Under the pieces are notes generated by a model that was not told the DNA's origin, did not search any database, and was given only the letters and a program-made list of their open reading frames with translations. Position numbers and translations under genes: made by a program. A DNA stretch of 64,000 nt from an uncultured Bacteroidales bacterium (GTDB lineage: Bacteria > Bacteroidota > Bacteroidia > Bacteroidales > P3): the NCBI GenBank assembly GCA_905233895.1, contig CAJOFL010000005.1, forward strand, positions 32,106 to 96,105, written 5' to 3'. Below, one piece after another: positions 19,799 to 28,396 of the stretch (position 1 is the first letter of the stretch; each line of letters opens with the position of its first letter).

Positions 19799-20779
19799 TT
19801 ATGAATGATTTTTTTGACTCTCTCGTTCCCAGTGTTTGTAGACTTGAATGTTCGCTTTTTTTCGCGTATCACTGAAACAAATAAATTTGATCATCTTTAA
19901 GGCCAATTTATAATGTTTGCAGCGGAAAGAAGCAGCTGCGGCCGAAATTGTGCAAAGGAAAGCCTCGTTTGACTTGTATATGTATTCTATTCGGTCGAAC
20001 AGAATACATAGATATTTATAAAGTTGTAGTTCTTTGTAAGGTTCATCTAGTTCTCTTAGGGCGACACGGCAAATGTATAACATATTACGGGCAGAACGCT
20101 GTCTACTTGTGGTAGACATAATAGAAGCCCCTGTTTTATAGTATATGTAGGTTGAGTCGCCAATGATTGCAGTTTTTTTTAGTTTTTTTACCAATTGTAG
20201 TGTCCATAATTCATCTTCGTGGATTAGTCCTTCTTTGAATGAGATATTATTTGAAGAAAGGAAGTCTTTGCGTATTAGCTTGTTCCACGCCATAACGGGG
20301 AGTTCTTCCCCTGATTTGAAGAAATTGTACCTAATCCAAGCATTCTCATCAATAAAGCAGGGATGTTGGTAGTAACTTAGGTCGAACCATGAGTCGTATG
20401 GTATAGTCTTTACCCCACCTTGTACTAATTCGACTTCTGGGTGAAGTCTAGTTTCTTGTACAAGAAGAGAAATGCAATTGGGTGTTATTTCATCATCGCT
20501 GTCAAGAAAGAATATGTATTCGCCCATTGCGGCATCTGTGCCTGTATTTCGTGCAGCGGAGAGACCGCGGTTATGTTCGTGATGCAGTATTTTGAAGATG
20601 ATAGGGCCATGATACTCAGTTATCATTCGTTCGCATATCGCCATACTGTTGTCTGGAGAGCAGTCATCGACAAGGATACATTCAATATCGGCATATGTTT
20701 GTACCATCACAGACCGAACACAACGTTCGATGTATGGCTCGACTTTATATACGGGGATAATAATTGATACTTTTCTCAT
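19799..20779 (-). CDS. Glycosyltransferase family 2
   Basis: VSIIIPVYKVEPYIERCVRSVMVQTYADIECILVDDCSPDNS...FLDSDDEITP. Confidence 0.92.
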   Translation of the reverse strand: MRKVSIIIPVYKVEPYIERCVRSVMVQTYADIECILVDDCSPDNSMAICERMITEYHGPIIFKILHHEHNRGLSAARNTGTDAAMGEYIFFLDSDDEITPNCISLLVQETRLHPEVELVQGGVKTIPYDSWFDLSYYQHPCFIDENAWIRYNFFKSGEELPVMAWNKLIRKDFLSSNNISFKEGLIHEDELWTLQLVKKLKKTAIIGDSTYIYYKTGASIMSTTSRQRSARNMLYICRVALRELDEPYKELQLYKYLCILFDRIEYIYKSNEAFLCTISAAAASFRCKHYKLALKMIKFICFSDTRKKANIQVYKHWERESQKNHS

Positions 20780-20826
20780 CCTGTTTTACTAAATAGAATC
20801 CAATGACATCAAAAACTTCAGCTGAT

Positions 20827-21789
20827 TTAAACCATATGCATGTCATTTAAATCACTTAACCAAGTTTTATAAAACGTCGAAGATTTACCATAGATATTAT
20901 CAAACAATGTTATGTTTTTCCCGCCTAAAATGATACTTAAAATTGCAGCGTGCAGTCGTGTCGTATAGATGGACTTATACCGATCAACCGTCCGAATTGC
21001 TGTTTTTACATTTAGTGGACGTAACACATAATACCAATATGCGTCCAACCAAATATGTTTGTAATCAGTTCCTAATCGTTTATCAATACGTGCTCCCCAT
21101 TTTTCTATGTTTTGTTGCCTATTATATTTTTTGCTGTTTCCCAAAAACAACCAATCGGACACGTATGAATCCTTTGGTATAGATTGATAATTAATATTAT
21201 TGTTAAACTCTTTGTCATTGCGTCTAATAAAGATGGAACCATTGTGTGATTTTTCTCGTCGGTAATGCTTGATATTTATAGCAAATGCCATATCTGGCAT
21301 CAATATGGAGGGATTATTGGGGAAATATTGTTTTAGTATATCAAATGAACGGTAATCTCGGGCGCATATAGTGACATTAGGATAATGACTATAAAAATCT
21401 GCATCTTCTAATAAATTTTCTCTGTTCTGATAATATATAGTCTGAGGAAGTAATATTGTCTTTTGTCTTGGATAATATCTTAAAACTTTTTTCCGGAATT
21501 CGTGTGGTTCAGGCCATAAATCACCGAAGTTTCCTCCTCCATGAAATAATAGAATTGTTTCTGGATGTATTTTCTTCTGGATATTTAAGATGTTCCCTCC
21601 GAACCAGGTGCTATATCTGCATTTGTATGTTTTTGTTTTTAAAAAATCAAGTTCTCCCTGCCATATTAGTGTATCGCCAAGATTGCTATGGTACGGTAGG
21701 TCAAGCAAAATATAGTCGCTGTCTATTAATGGTGAAAGGGTGCGATAAATGATATGTTTGAGCTGCAATACTTTTTCTTGGGATGTCAT
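20827..21789 (-). CDS. Polysaccharide pyruvyl transferase family protein
   Basis: SNLGDTLIWQGELDFL, LLFHGGGNFGDLWPEPHEFR, VKTAIRTVDRYKSIYTTRLHAAILSIILG motifs. Confidence 0.8.
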   Translation of the reverse strand: MTSQEKVLQLKHIIYRTLSPLIDSDYILLDLPYHSNLGDTLIWQGELDFLKTKTYKCRYSTWFGGNILNIQKKIHPETILLFHGGGNFGDLWPEPHEFRKKVLRYYPRQKTILLPQTIYYQNRENLLEDADFYSHYPNVTICARDYRSFDILKQYFPNNPSILMPDMAFAINIKHYRREKSHNGSIFIRRNDKEFNNNINYQSIPKDSYVSDWLFLGNSKKYNRQQNIEKWGARIDKRLGTDYKHIWLDAYWYYVLRPLNVKTAIRTVDRYKSIYTTRLHAAILSIILGGKNITLFDNIYGKSSTFYKTWLSDLNDMHMV

Positions 21790-23045
21790 GGACGTGTGGA
21801 ATTATTAGGGTTAAAAAAAACACGAATACTGCGTTTGACTTTATGATAAATTATGTGAACAATACTTGGGCGTGGCGGACTTGCATATGGATTGAGCTTG
21901 TAAACCCAATTAATTCGTTTGTCGTACTTGTATGCACCAGTTTCTTGAAATCGCTTAATGACGTATACCCAGTTTCCTTTAACTGAATCGTTTGATACAT
22001 AAAGTGAATCTGTGATAATTTTTTTACTGTTTTGTAAATCACGGTCAGTACATTTAAATCCGTATTGACTAACCGGTTCGTTCTCTGCCAAGAGAGAAAA
22101 GATTGTTCTTATGCATTTTTCACATTTACAGCAGTTTTCCCCTCCTGAAGAGACCCAGCATACTCTTGGCTCTATTTTTTGATTTGTTTGTTTGCAGTAA
22201 TTTACAATTGTTTGAATTTTTTGCTGGCGATTTAACTCATAGGCGTCATGAATAATATGGCTACTGCCAAAGTGTAAATAATTATCAATCGTAGGATCAC
22301 TGGCACATGTTGTTTTTTCATTTGCAGTATTTGAACTCGCGATGTATATTTTGTCCAGATGATTTATCCATGCTAAAGGAGCTGCATGGCTAAGAATTCC
22401 GATACCATGTTGAAAACCATGCCACCATCCATCTTTTGATTTTTCAACAATCACGCTCAATGACTCTTCATTGATGAATGTACGAAAGTTGCTGGCTACG
22501 TAAGATGGAACACTTAAATTGAATTGTTTTGATGTGGAATGAACATGTTTTGATACCTTTTCCCATCCTTCGATATCGTCAAGTCTTATATCGGCTCCTC
22601 TTACCGTAATAAGCAAAGGGTACTCTTCGCGATGACGTATTAATGTTGTAAACGCATCAACACCGCCACTAAAAAAAACCGCATTCCCTCCATTCGTGCA
22701 ATAACTATTGTCAATAATATTGATTGCATGAATTTTACCTTTAAAGTTGAACATCGGATACATTTTTTCATACCCACTTTTGATTTTGTCAAGATTTTCG
22801 AAAAAAGACTTGTCAATAGAGGGTAGATCTAATAATGTATCTGTAAGCCAAATTATTGGAATTACATTACAAACAAATGGAATGACGGCAATGGATTCCG
22901 GTACAGTGGACACATTTTGAGAATATTCAGCCCAAAAAACGTTTTGAGAGGTATCAAAAAAATGTTGTAATCCTTCTGATACAGAATAGTCTACTTCAAT
23001 TCTGTTTCCGTTCAAAGATACTTTATTTACTCTAATTCCCTCCAT
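21786..23045 (-). CDS. QueC-like PP-loop ATP pyrophosphatase family protein
   Basis: PP-loop FFSGGVDAFTTL and C-terminal CWVSSGGENCCKCEKC fitting C-x8-C-x2-C-x2-C zinc spacing as in QueC. Confidence 0.6.
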   Translation of the reverse strand: MEGIRVNKVSLNGNRIEVDYSVSEGLQHFFDTSQNVFWAEYSQNVSTVPESIAVIPFVCNVIPIIWLTDTLLDLPSIDKSFFENLDKIKSGYEKMYPMFNFKGKIHAINIIDNSYCTNGGNAVFFSGGVDAFTTLIRHREEYPLLITVRGADIRLDDIEGWEKVSKHVHSTSKQFNLSVPSYVASNFRTFINEESLSVIVEKSKDGWWHGFQHGIGILSHAAPLAWINHLDKIYIASSNTANEKTTCASDPTIDNYLHFGSSHIIHDAYELNRQQKIQTIVNYCKQTNQKIEPRVCWVSSGGENCCKCEKCIRTIFSLLAENEPVSQYGFKCTDRDLQNSKKIITDSLYVSNDSVKGNWVYVIKRFQETGAYKYDKRINWVYKLNPYASPPRPSIVHIIYHKVKRSIRVFFNPNNSTRP

Positions 23046-23051
23046 GGCATA

Positions 23052-24278
23052 TTAAAAGGCTTTTAGTAAATACTCTTTTCTAACCTTTTTGCTCCTTTTC
23101 CCAGAAAACCGTCTTGTTGCCTCTAAAATTTCAGAAATAAGCTGTTTTTTCCTTACAATATCTTTTTCATTTTCGACGAGATAGAAAGTATCATATACGC
23201 GTGACATGCCATTTTCGTCGACAATGTTTTTTATGATGCTATAAGTATAGCGTATTATTTTTTTTGTGATATTGTCAAAATAAGCATGTAAAATAACCGA
23301 ATACTCTGCCAAAACAGTTTCGACATACCACATTCCACCTGGTGTAAAACTAAAATTACCTAAAGAATATGTATATAATCGATGCCCCCAGAATCCACAA
23401 CTCAATATGCAATGAGGATGATTTCCAACGATTAAATCAATATTGAGATTCCTTAAGTATTTGTAAATATAATGAGTATATATGCCAACTTCGTTATTGT
23501 ATTGTCCTCCACAATGCAAACAAAGAACTACGATGTCCGACTTACTCCGAGCTGTTTCCACTTTGTCTTTTAGTCGTTGTAGATAAGGTTGATTTTCCGG
23601 GTTAGATATTTCGGTTTCACTTACGGTGTCAATATCCTGTCCGCCAGTATAGGGTTTAAATCGGTAATATAATTTTTCTGCTTTTTTTAATAACCGTAAT
23701 GCCTTTCCCTGAAAGCGGTTCTCCACTTTTATTGTGAAATTATGTCTTGTCTGAAAACCGACATGACCTAGTTCTGGTTGGCGTTTAAGAAGATCTATCA
23801 AAAATGTTTCATCGGAGGGAAGTGTGTGCCCATTAAATTCTGAATTTGTTCCGTAGGTAAAAGAAAGAAATGCGACCCGTAATCCACAAAAAGACTTGAT
23901 AAATATTTTATCGCTTTCATCCTTGGTTTTGTAACACCCAGTATGTTCTATGTTATATCGATTAAGGCTATCAATGGTTTTAAGCATTCCTTCAACACCT
24001 CTGTCCAAAATGTGATTGTTGGCATTTGTCACAAGATTAACGCCAATTCCTTTTATTGCTGGAAGAATATCTTCTGGTGTGTTGAAAGAGGCTGGTTCAT
24101 GAGTATAACCAAATTCTTGTCCGGAAATTGTAGTTTCGAGATTCGCTACAACATAGGATGATTCATTAAAAACATGCTTTACCGGAGAAAAAACCTCGTC
24201 ATATGAACGCGCTTCTTTAATGGCATTGTCTTGCTCTGCGGAGCTCATGATATCCCCTGTAAATGAAATCTTTATCAC
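23052..24278 (-). CDS. CapA-family (poly-gamma-glutamate capsule biosynthesis-like) protein
   Basis: ISFTGDIMSS..., VVANLETTISG, NANNHILDRG, LCLHCGGQYN, LIVGNHPHCI motifs. Confidence 0.85.
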   Translation of the reverse strand: MIKISFTGDIMSSAEQDNAIKEARSYDEVFSPVKHVFNESSYVVANLETTISGQEFGYTHEPASFNTPEDILPAIKGIGVNLVTNANNHILDRGVEGMLKTIDSLNRYNIEHTGCYKTKDESDKIFIKSFCGLRVAFLSFTYGTNSEFNGHTLPSDETFLIDLLKRQPELGHVGFQTRHNFTIKVENRFQGKALRLLKKAEKLYYRFKPYTGGQDIDTVSETEISNPENQPYLQRLKDKVETARSKSDIVVLCLHCGGQYNNEVGIYTHYIYKYLRNLNIDLIVGNHPHCILSCGFWGHRLYTYSLGNFSFTPGGMWYVETVLAEYSVILHAYFDNITKKIIRYTYSIIKNIVDENGMSRVYDTFYLVENEKDIVRKKQLISEILEATRRFSGKRSKKVRKEYLLKAF

Positions 24279-25549
24279 TGGGAGATTTTTTTGTCTATAT
24301 AATCAAAATCAGGGAGAATATCACCTTCAACTCGCCCCAGCCATACGCCTTCCTTTACAGATTCATTTACAATGGTCCATGAAATAATATCTTCTTCTGT
24401 AAGAAGTATTTTCTTGTCCATCATGGCATGTAAATCAAGGGAATAGTTGCCATAATTGAGATATCTGCATGGGATGTGACAGGTTTGCTCATAGTATCCG
24501 CTTCCATGCTTCACGTCAATTTTTTCACGACAAGTTGAGGTCAAAATCTTTTCACCTCGTTCGTTCTTGATATGGAAAACAGTATAGAAACAATCTACAT
24601 CTTTAGAAAGATGATATTTGACTTGAATTATTGTTTCGTCTTCCATCCGAATAACATCCTCGAATTGGCAATCGACTTTACGAATACCTATTTCTAAAAG
24701 AGTGAATGGCCCCTTTGTGATAGTGGGATTATTCCATGTCTTATGGTTTTCGATAGCGTTGTCTCCCTTAAGATAATGACCAATCACTTCTTCAACAATT
24801 CCATTTTCTTTTATCATGCCTTTTTCGAGCAGAATTCCTCTATGGCAGAGGCTTTTTACAGCTGCCATGTTGTGGCTGACGAACAGTACTGTTCTTCCTT
24901 CGCCTTTGCTGACGTCTTGCATTTTGCCGATGGCTTTCTTCTGGAATTCGGCATCGCCGACAGCGAGGACTTCGTCGACGACTAATATCTCGGGGTCGAG
25001 GTGGGCGGCGACGGCGAAGCCGAGGCGCACCATCATGCCACTGCTGTAACGCTTTACAGGAGTATCGATATATCGCTCGCAGCCGCTAAAGTCGACTATC
25101 TCGTCCAGTTTGCGCGTGATTTCCTGCTTGGTCATGCCGAGGATGGCACCGTTGAGGTAGATGTTCTCGCGGCCGGTCATCTCGGGGTGGAATCCGGTGC
25201 CGACCTCAAGGAGCGAGCCGATACGGCCGCGGGCACGGATGGTGCCGGTGGTGGGGGCGGTGACCTTGGAGAGTATCTTCAAAAGGGTGCTCTTTCCGGC
25301 GCCGTTCTTGCCGATGATGCCCACTACGTCGCCCTGCTCGACTTTGAAGTCGATGTCTTTCAGCGCCCACACGTAGTCGCTCTGACCTTTGGTAGAACGG
25401 TCGTTGGTCTCGCCGATGGTGAGGTAGGGGTCCTCTTTGCCCCGCACGTTGACGGTCCACCACCGTTTGAGGTCGTGGGCGAGAGTGCCGGTGGAGACGG
25501 TTCCCAGGCGGTAGAGTTTGCTGATGTTGTTGAATTCGATGGCTGTCAT
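24275..25549 (-). CDS. wzt: Polysaccharide ABC transporter ATP-binding protein with C-terminal Wzt-like domain
   Basis: Walker A GIIGKNGAGKSTLLK; YSSGMMVRLGFAVAAHLDPEILVVDEVLAVGD; beta-rich C-terminal extension ~150 aa. Confidence 0.9.
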   Translation of the reverse strand: MTAIEFNNISKLYRLGTVSTGTLAHDLKRWWTVNVRGKEDPYLTIGETNDRSTKGQSDYVWALKDIDFKVEQGDVVGIIGKNGAGKSTLLKILSKVTAPTTGTIRARGRIGSLLEVGTGFHPEMTGRENIYLNGAILGMTKQEITRKLDEIVDFSGCERYIDTPVKRYSSGMMVRLGFAVAAHLDPEILVVDEVLAVGDAEFQKKAIGKMQDVSKGEGRTVLFVSHNMAAVKSLCHRGILLEKGMIKENGIVEEVIGHYLKGDNAIENHKTWNNPTITKGPFTLLEIGIRKVDCQFEDVIRMEDETIIQVKYHLSKDVDCFYTVFHIKNERGEKILTSTCREKIDVKHGSGYYEQTCHIPCRYLNYGNYSLDLHAMMDKKILLTEEDIISWTIVNESVKEGVWLGRVEGDILPDFDYIDKKISQ

Positions 25550-25564
25550 TATTTGGTTTACGGT

Positions 25565-25960
25565 TTAAGGTTTACCGTTTACTGTTTTCATTTGGGTTTC
25601 GTTTATTTTTTTAATGAGAGAGGCACGGAGGCCGTTGAGCATACGGGCCACTGTGTCGATTTGCGGACGGAGGCGATTAAGGTCGTTGTCGTCTATATAG
25701 TTAAGGTCTGTTGCTAAAATCAGTTGATTATATGCCTCCATCAGTGAGCCGTACGAGATTTCATAGAAATGGAGTTGGTCCTTTGTGGAAGTACGTCCGC
25801 TGCCTTCGGCAAGATTTGACGGCACCGACACGATGGATCTCCTTATTTGGTCGCATAGGGCGTATTTCTCAAACTTGGGGAAACTGTCTAATAGTTGGTA
25901 AACCGATACAACAAGTTTTCGGGCTTCTTTCCAAGCGTTGAGGTTTTCAAAAGCGTACAT
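25565..25960 (-). CDS. Four-helix-bundle protein, S23/IVP-like (copy 1)
   Basis: FENLNAWKEARKLVVSVYQLLDSFPKFEKYALCDQIRRSIVSVPSNLAEGSGR; C-terminal KTVNGKP encoded by the flanking repeat array. Confidence 0.88.
   Translation of the reverse strand: MYAFENLNAWKEARKLVVSVYQLLDSFPKFEKYALCDQIRRSIVSVPSNLAEGSGRTSTKDQLHFYEISYGSLMEAYNQLILATDLNYIDDNDLNRLRPQIDTVARMLNGLRASLIKKINETQMKTVNGKP
25570..25587. repeat. Left arm (gtttaccgtttactgttt) of inverted repeat around four-helix-bundle gene 1
   Basis: Perfect 18-bp reverse complement of 25999-26016. Confidence 0.9.
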
Positions 25961-25998
25961 AATATTGTGTGTTCTATCCCCGTAAAACTGTAAACATC

Positions 25999-26030
25999 AA
26001 ACAGTAAACGGTAAACAGTAAACGGTAAAC
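25999..26030. repeat. Right arm: 7-mer array (aaacagt aaacggt aaacagt aaacggt aaac)
   Basis: Direct reading; last base is the first base of the upstream gene's stop codon complement (cta, 26030-26032). Confidence 0.9.
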
Positions 26031-27064
26031 TAAACTTTATGCAGAATGCTGCGGGGTTTGGCGATGTGGGAGGTGAGGGAGGCGAGGAGGAGGGAGGCGT
26101 CGGAGTCGGTGTAGACCATGCGGCGTTTCCATCGGTTGGCGAACCAGCGGCGCACTTTCCAAGGCAGGCGGGTCAGGCCGTCGGCGTGATGGTCGTCGGA
26201 GTAGCGGCTGCCGTATACGATGTCCAGCTCGACGGTCTCGGCGGTGTCGTTGCCAATGAGGTAGACGGGGAAGGTGAGCGGTATGCGGTAGTCGAAGCGT
26301 TTCTCGACGATGGTGCAGAGGGCGGCGGCGAAGGGAAGCATGCCGGAGCGCTGGATGATGTCCTGTACCACGGGCCAGTTGACGTCGGAATGATGGGTGC
26401 GGCAGGTGAGGTAGAAGTCGGTGACGTCGCGCAGGGTGATGCGCCCGGCGGCGAAGTGTGTGGCCATATGGCGCAAGAGGTAGATCACTTCGAAGTTGGC
26501 CGAGGGGGCCATCTTCTTGAGTGAGGCTTCGAGGGCACGGTTGCTGCGTGGATAGCGACGGTTGAGGAAGTCGCGGTGGCTCTCGACGGTGACGCCACGG
26601 AGGTCGTATTTGGTGTGGTGGTGGCTGTTGTCGAGGATGGTGACGCCGAGTTCACGACGGGCGAGATTGTCGGCCTCGTCGTGGCGGGCGTAGAAATAGA
26701 GGTCGATGTCGCCGAACTCACGCAGTTCGGGCTGGGGGTAGTACTGGGCTATGGTGGAGCCTTTGAGCACGAGGGTGTCGATGAGGCGGCGATCCATGAC
26801 CTTGACGATTTCCTGCTGCACCTCGAGTTGGTAGCGGTACCATGAGGCTGCTTTCTCGCGTTCGGCGAGCCATGGGATTTTCACGTCGCGCGGGATGTCC
26901 ATGTCGGCAATGGTGAGGCTGGTGAGTGCCGCCACATGGCCGTGCTGCGCCAGGCGGAAGAGGGTCCACCATTGTGAGGCACCAATCGGGGTGGTGCCCA
27001 GGTAGGGCGGCTGTCCGTCAAGGGCGCTGCGTATCAGTCGGAAGATTATTTCTTGGTCTCTCAT
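26030..27064 (-). CDS. Nucleotidyltransferase family protein (PF14907-like)
   Basis: DTLVLKGSTIAQYYPQPELREFGDIDLYF motif. Confidence 0.8.
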   Translation of the reverse strand: MRDQEIIFRLIRSALDGQPPYLGTTPIGASQWWTLFRLAQHGHVAALTSLTIADMDIPRDVKIPWLAEREKAASWYRYQLEVQQEIVKVMDRRLIDTLVLKGSTIAQYYPQPELREFGDIDLYFYARHDEADNLARRELGVTILDNSHHHTKYDLRGVTVESHRDFLNRRYPRSNRALEASLKKMAPSANFEVIYLLRHMATHFAAGRITLRDVTDFYLTCRTHHSDVNWPVVQDIIQRSGMLPFAAALCTIVEKRFDYRIPLTFPVYLIGNDTAETVELDIVYGSRYSDDHHADGLTRLPWKVRRWFANRWKRRMVYTDSDASLLLASLTSHIAKPRSILHKV

Positions 27065-27083
27065 TATGATGAGTTAAGAGTGG

Positions 27084-28001
27084 TCAGACGGTGTCCATGA
27101 AGGTGCGTTGCACCCGGTTGAAGAGTACGATGCCGATGCCCAGAAGCACTGCCATGAAGGCGAAGCTGTAGGCCAGGCCTCCCCAACTGAACTCGCCGGC
27201 GCCGAGCATGCCGTATTTGAAGGCTTCGATGATGGGGGTGAGCGGGTTGAGGCTCATGGCGAGGTGGAGTTTGGGGTTGGTGATGGTGCTCAATGGCCAT
27301 ACTACGGGTGTGGCGTACATCCAGAGGCGGACGAAGTAGTCGAGCATCAGCTGGAGGTCGCGGTATTTGGTCGTCATGCTCGAGAAGAGGATGCCGAAGC
27401 CCAACGCCAGTCCGGCGAGCATTAATACGAGGAGGGGGAGGAGCAGGGCGTAGAGGTTGGTGTGGATCTGGCCGGGGATGACCCATATCTGGTAGATGGC
27501 GTAGACCACGAGGAAGAGGGCCAGCTGGATGGCGAAGCGCAGGAGGTTGGAGACGACGGTGGAGATGGGCACTATCATACGTGGGAAGTAGACTTTGCCG
27601 AAGATGCCGGCGTTGGCGGTGAAGGTGGAGGAGGTCTTGGAGAGGCAGTCATTGAAGTATTGCCAGAGGCAGACGCCGCTCAGGTAGAAGAGGGGCTGTG
27701 GAAGTCCGTCGGTGGGTATTTTGGCGATGCCGCCGAAGACCACCATGTACATGAGCACCGTGATGACGGGCTGGATGATGTACCACAGCGGGCCGAGGAT
27801 GGTCTGCTTGTACTGTGTGGTGATGTTGCGGCGGACGAAGAGGGAGCAGAGGTCGCGGTAGCGCCAAAGCTCACCGAAGTCCACGTGGAGGAGCTTCTCG
27901 CGTGGCTTGATGACGGTGGACCAGCCATCGTGAGACTTCGAGACTTCGAGACTTCGAGACTTCGAGACTTTTTGGCTGTTAGTATCTAGGTGTTTATTCA
28001 T
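27084..28001 (-). CDS. wzm: Polysaccharide ABC transporter permease (Wzm-like)
   Basis: WSTVIKPREKLLHVDFGELWRYRDLCSLFVRRNITTQYKQTILGPLWYIIQPVITVLMYMVVFG; likely start ATG at 28001 (ORF extends to 28028). Confidence 0.9.
   Translation of the reverse strand: MNKHLDTNSQKVSKSRSLEVSKSHDGWSTVIKPREKLLHVDFGELWRYRDLCSLFVRRNITTQYKQTILGPLWYIIQPVITVLMYMVVFGGIAKIPTDGLPQPLFYLSGVCLWQYFNDCLSKTSSTFTANAGIFGKVYFPRMIVPISTVVSNLLRFAIQLALFLVVYAIYQIWVIPGQIHTNLYALLLPLLVLMLAGLALGFGILFSSMTTKYRDLQLMLDYFVRLWMYATPVVWPLSTITNPKLHLAMSLNPLTPIIEAFKYGMLGAGEFSWGGLAYSFAFMAVLLGIGIVLFNRVQRTFMDTV
27932..27970. repeat. 8-bp tandem repeat (agacttcg x ~4.75) inside the wzm N-terminal coding region; left arm of inverted repeat
   Basis: Direct reading; encodes VSKSRSLEVSKSHD in wzm. 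Confidence 0.93.
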
Positions 28002-28344
28002 GTGATATTGACCCTTTAAGGTTGACAATGCCAGTTGTTATTCTTTTTACGGAATCTTGTAATTCAAGTCGTGTCTCTTGAGAGCAGTAACCTAAGTCCT
28101 CGCAGAGATATAGCATGCTGCGTACTTCGGAGCAACTGCCGGTGGCAATGTTAAGATAGTTTGCAAATTTGGCATCACTTCCGGAATCGAATCCTTCGGC
28201 AATATTATTCATAATGCTTATGGCTGCTCTCTGTATCTGGTCTTTGAATCCCCAGTCTTTGTTGTTGGCTAACATATGATAGATTTTGTTCACGACGATA
28301 CGTGATTCTCTCCAGATATATAGGTTTTCAAGCGATCTTTCCAT
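27994..28344 (-). CDS. Four-helix-bundle protein, S23/IVP-like (copy 2)
   Basis: LENLYIWRESRIVVNKIYHMLANNKDWGFKDQIQRAAISIMNNIAEGFDSGSDAKFANYLNIATGSCSEVRSMLYL. Confidence 0.88.
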   Translation of the reverse strand: MERSLENLYIWRESRIVVNKIYHMLANNKDWGFKDQIQRAAISIMNNIAEGFDSGSDAKFANYLNIATGSCSEVRSMLYLCEDLGYCSQETRLELQDSVKRITTGIVNLKGSISHE

Positions 28345-28361
28345 CTTATGATGTTGTGTTT

Positions 28362-28396
28362 CTTGAAGTCTCGAAGTCTTGAAGTCTCGAAGTCTT
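28362..28396. repeat. Right arm: 8-mer array (gaagtctc/gaagtctt) inverted relative to 27932-27970
   Basis: Direct reading; last base is the first base of the sugar-transferase stop complement (tca, 28396-28398). Confidence 0.9.

Noticed and set aside
20160-20190. A7/A8 runs in GT2 19799..20779 as a second contingency locus
   Set aside because: The frame is intact and the runs are common in this AT-rich segment; no evidence of variation.
25001-25717. 238-aa plus-strand ORF
   Set aside because: Antisense to wzt and the four-helix-bundle gene.
5326-28396. CRISPR-like arrays
   Set aside because: Repeats are 7-11 bp units without spacers and no cas genes were seen; they are short tandem arrays.
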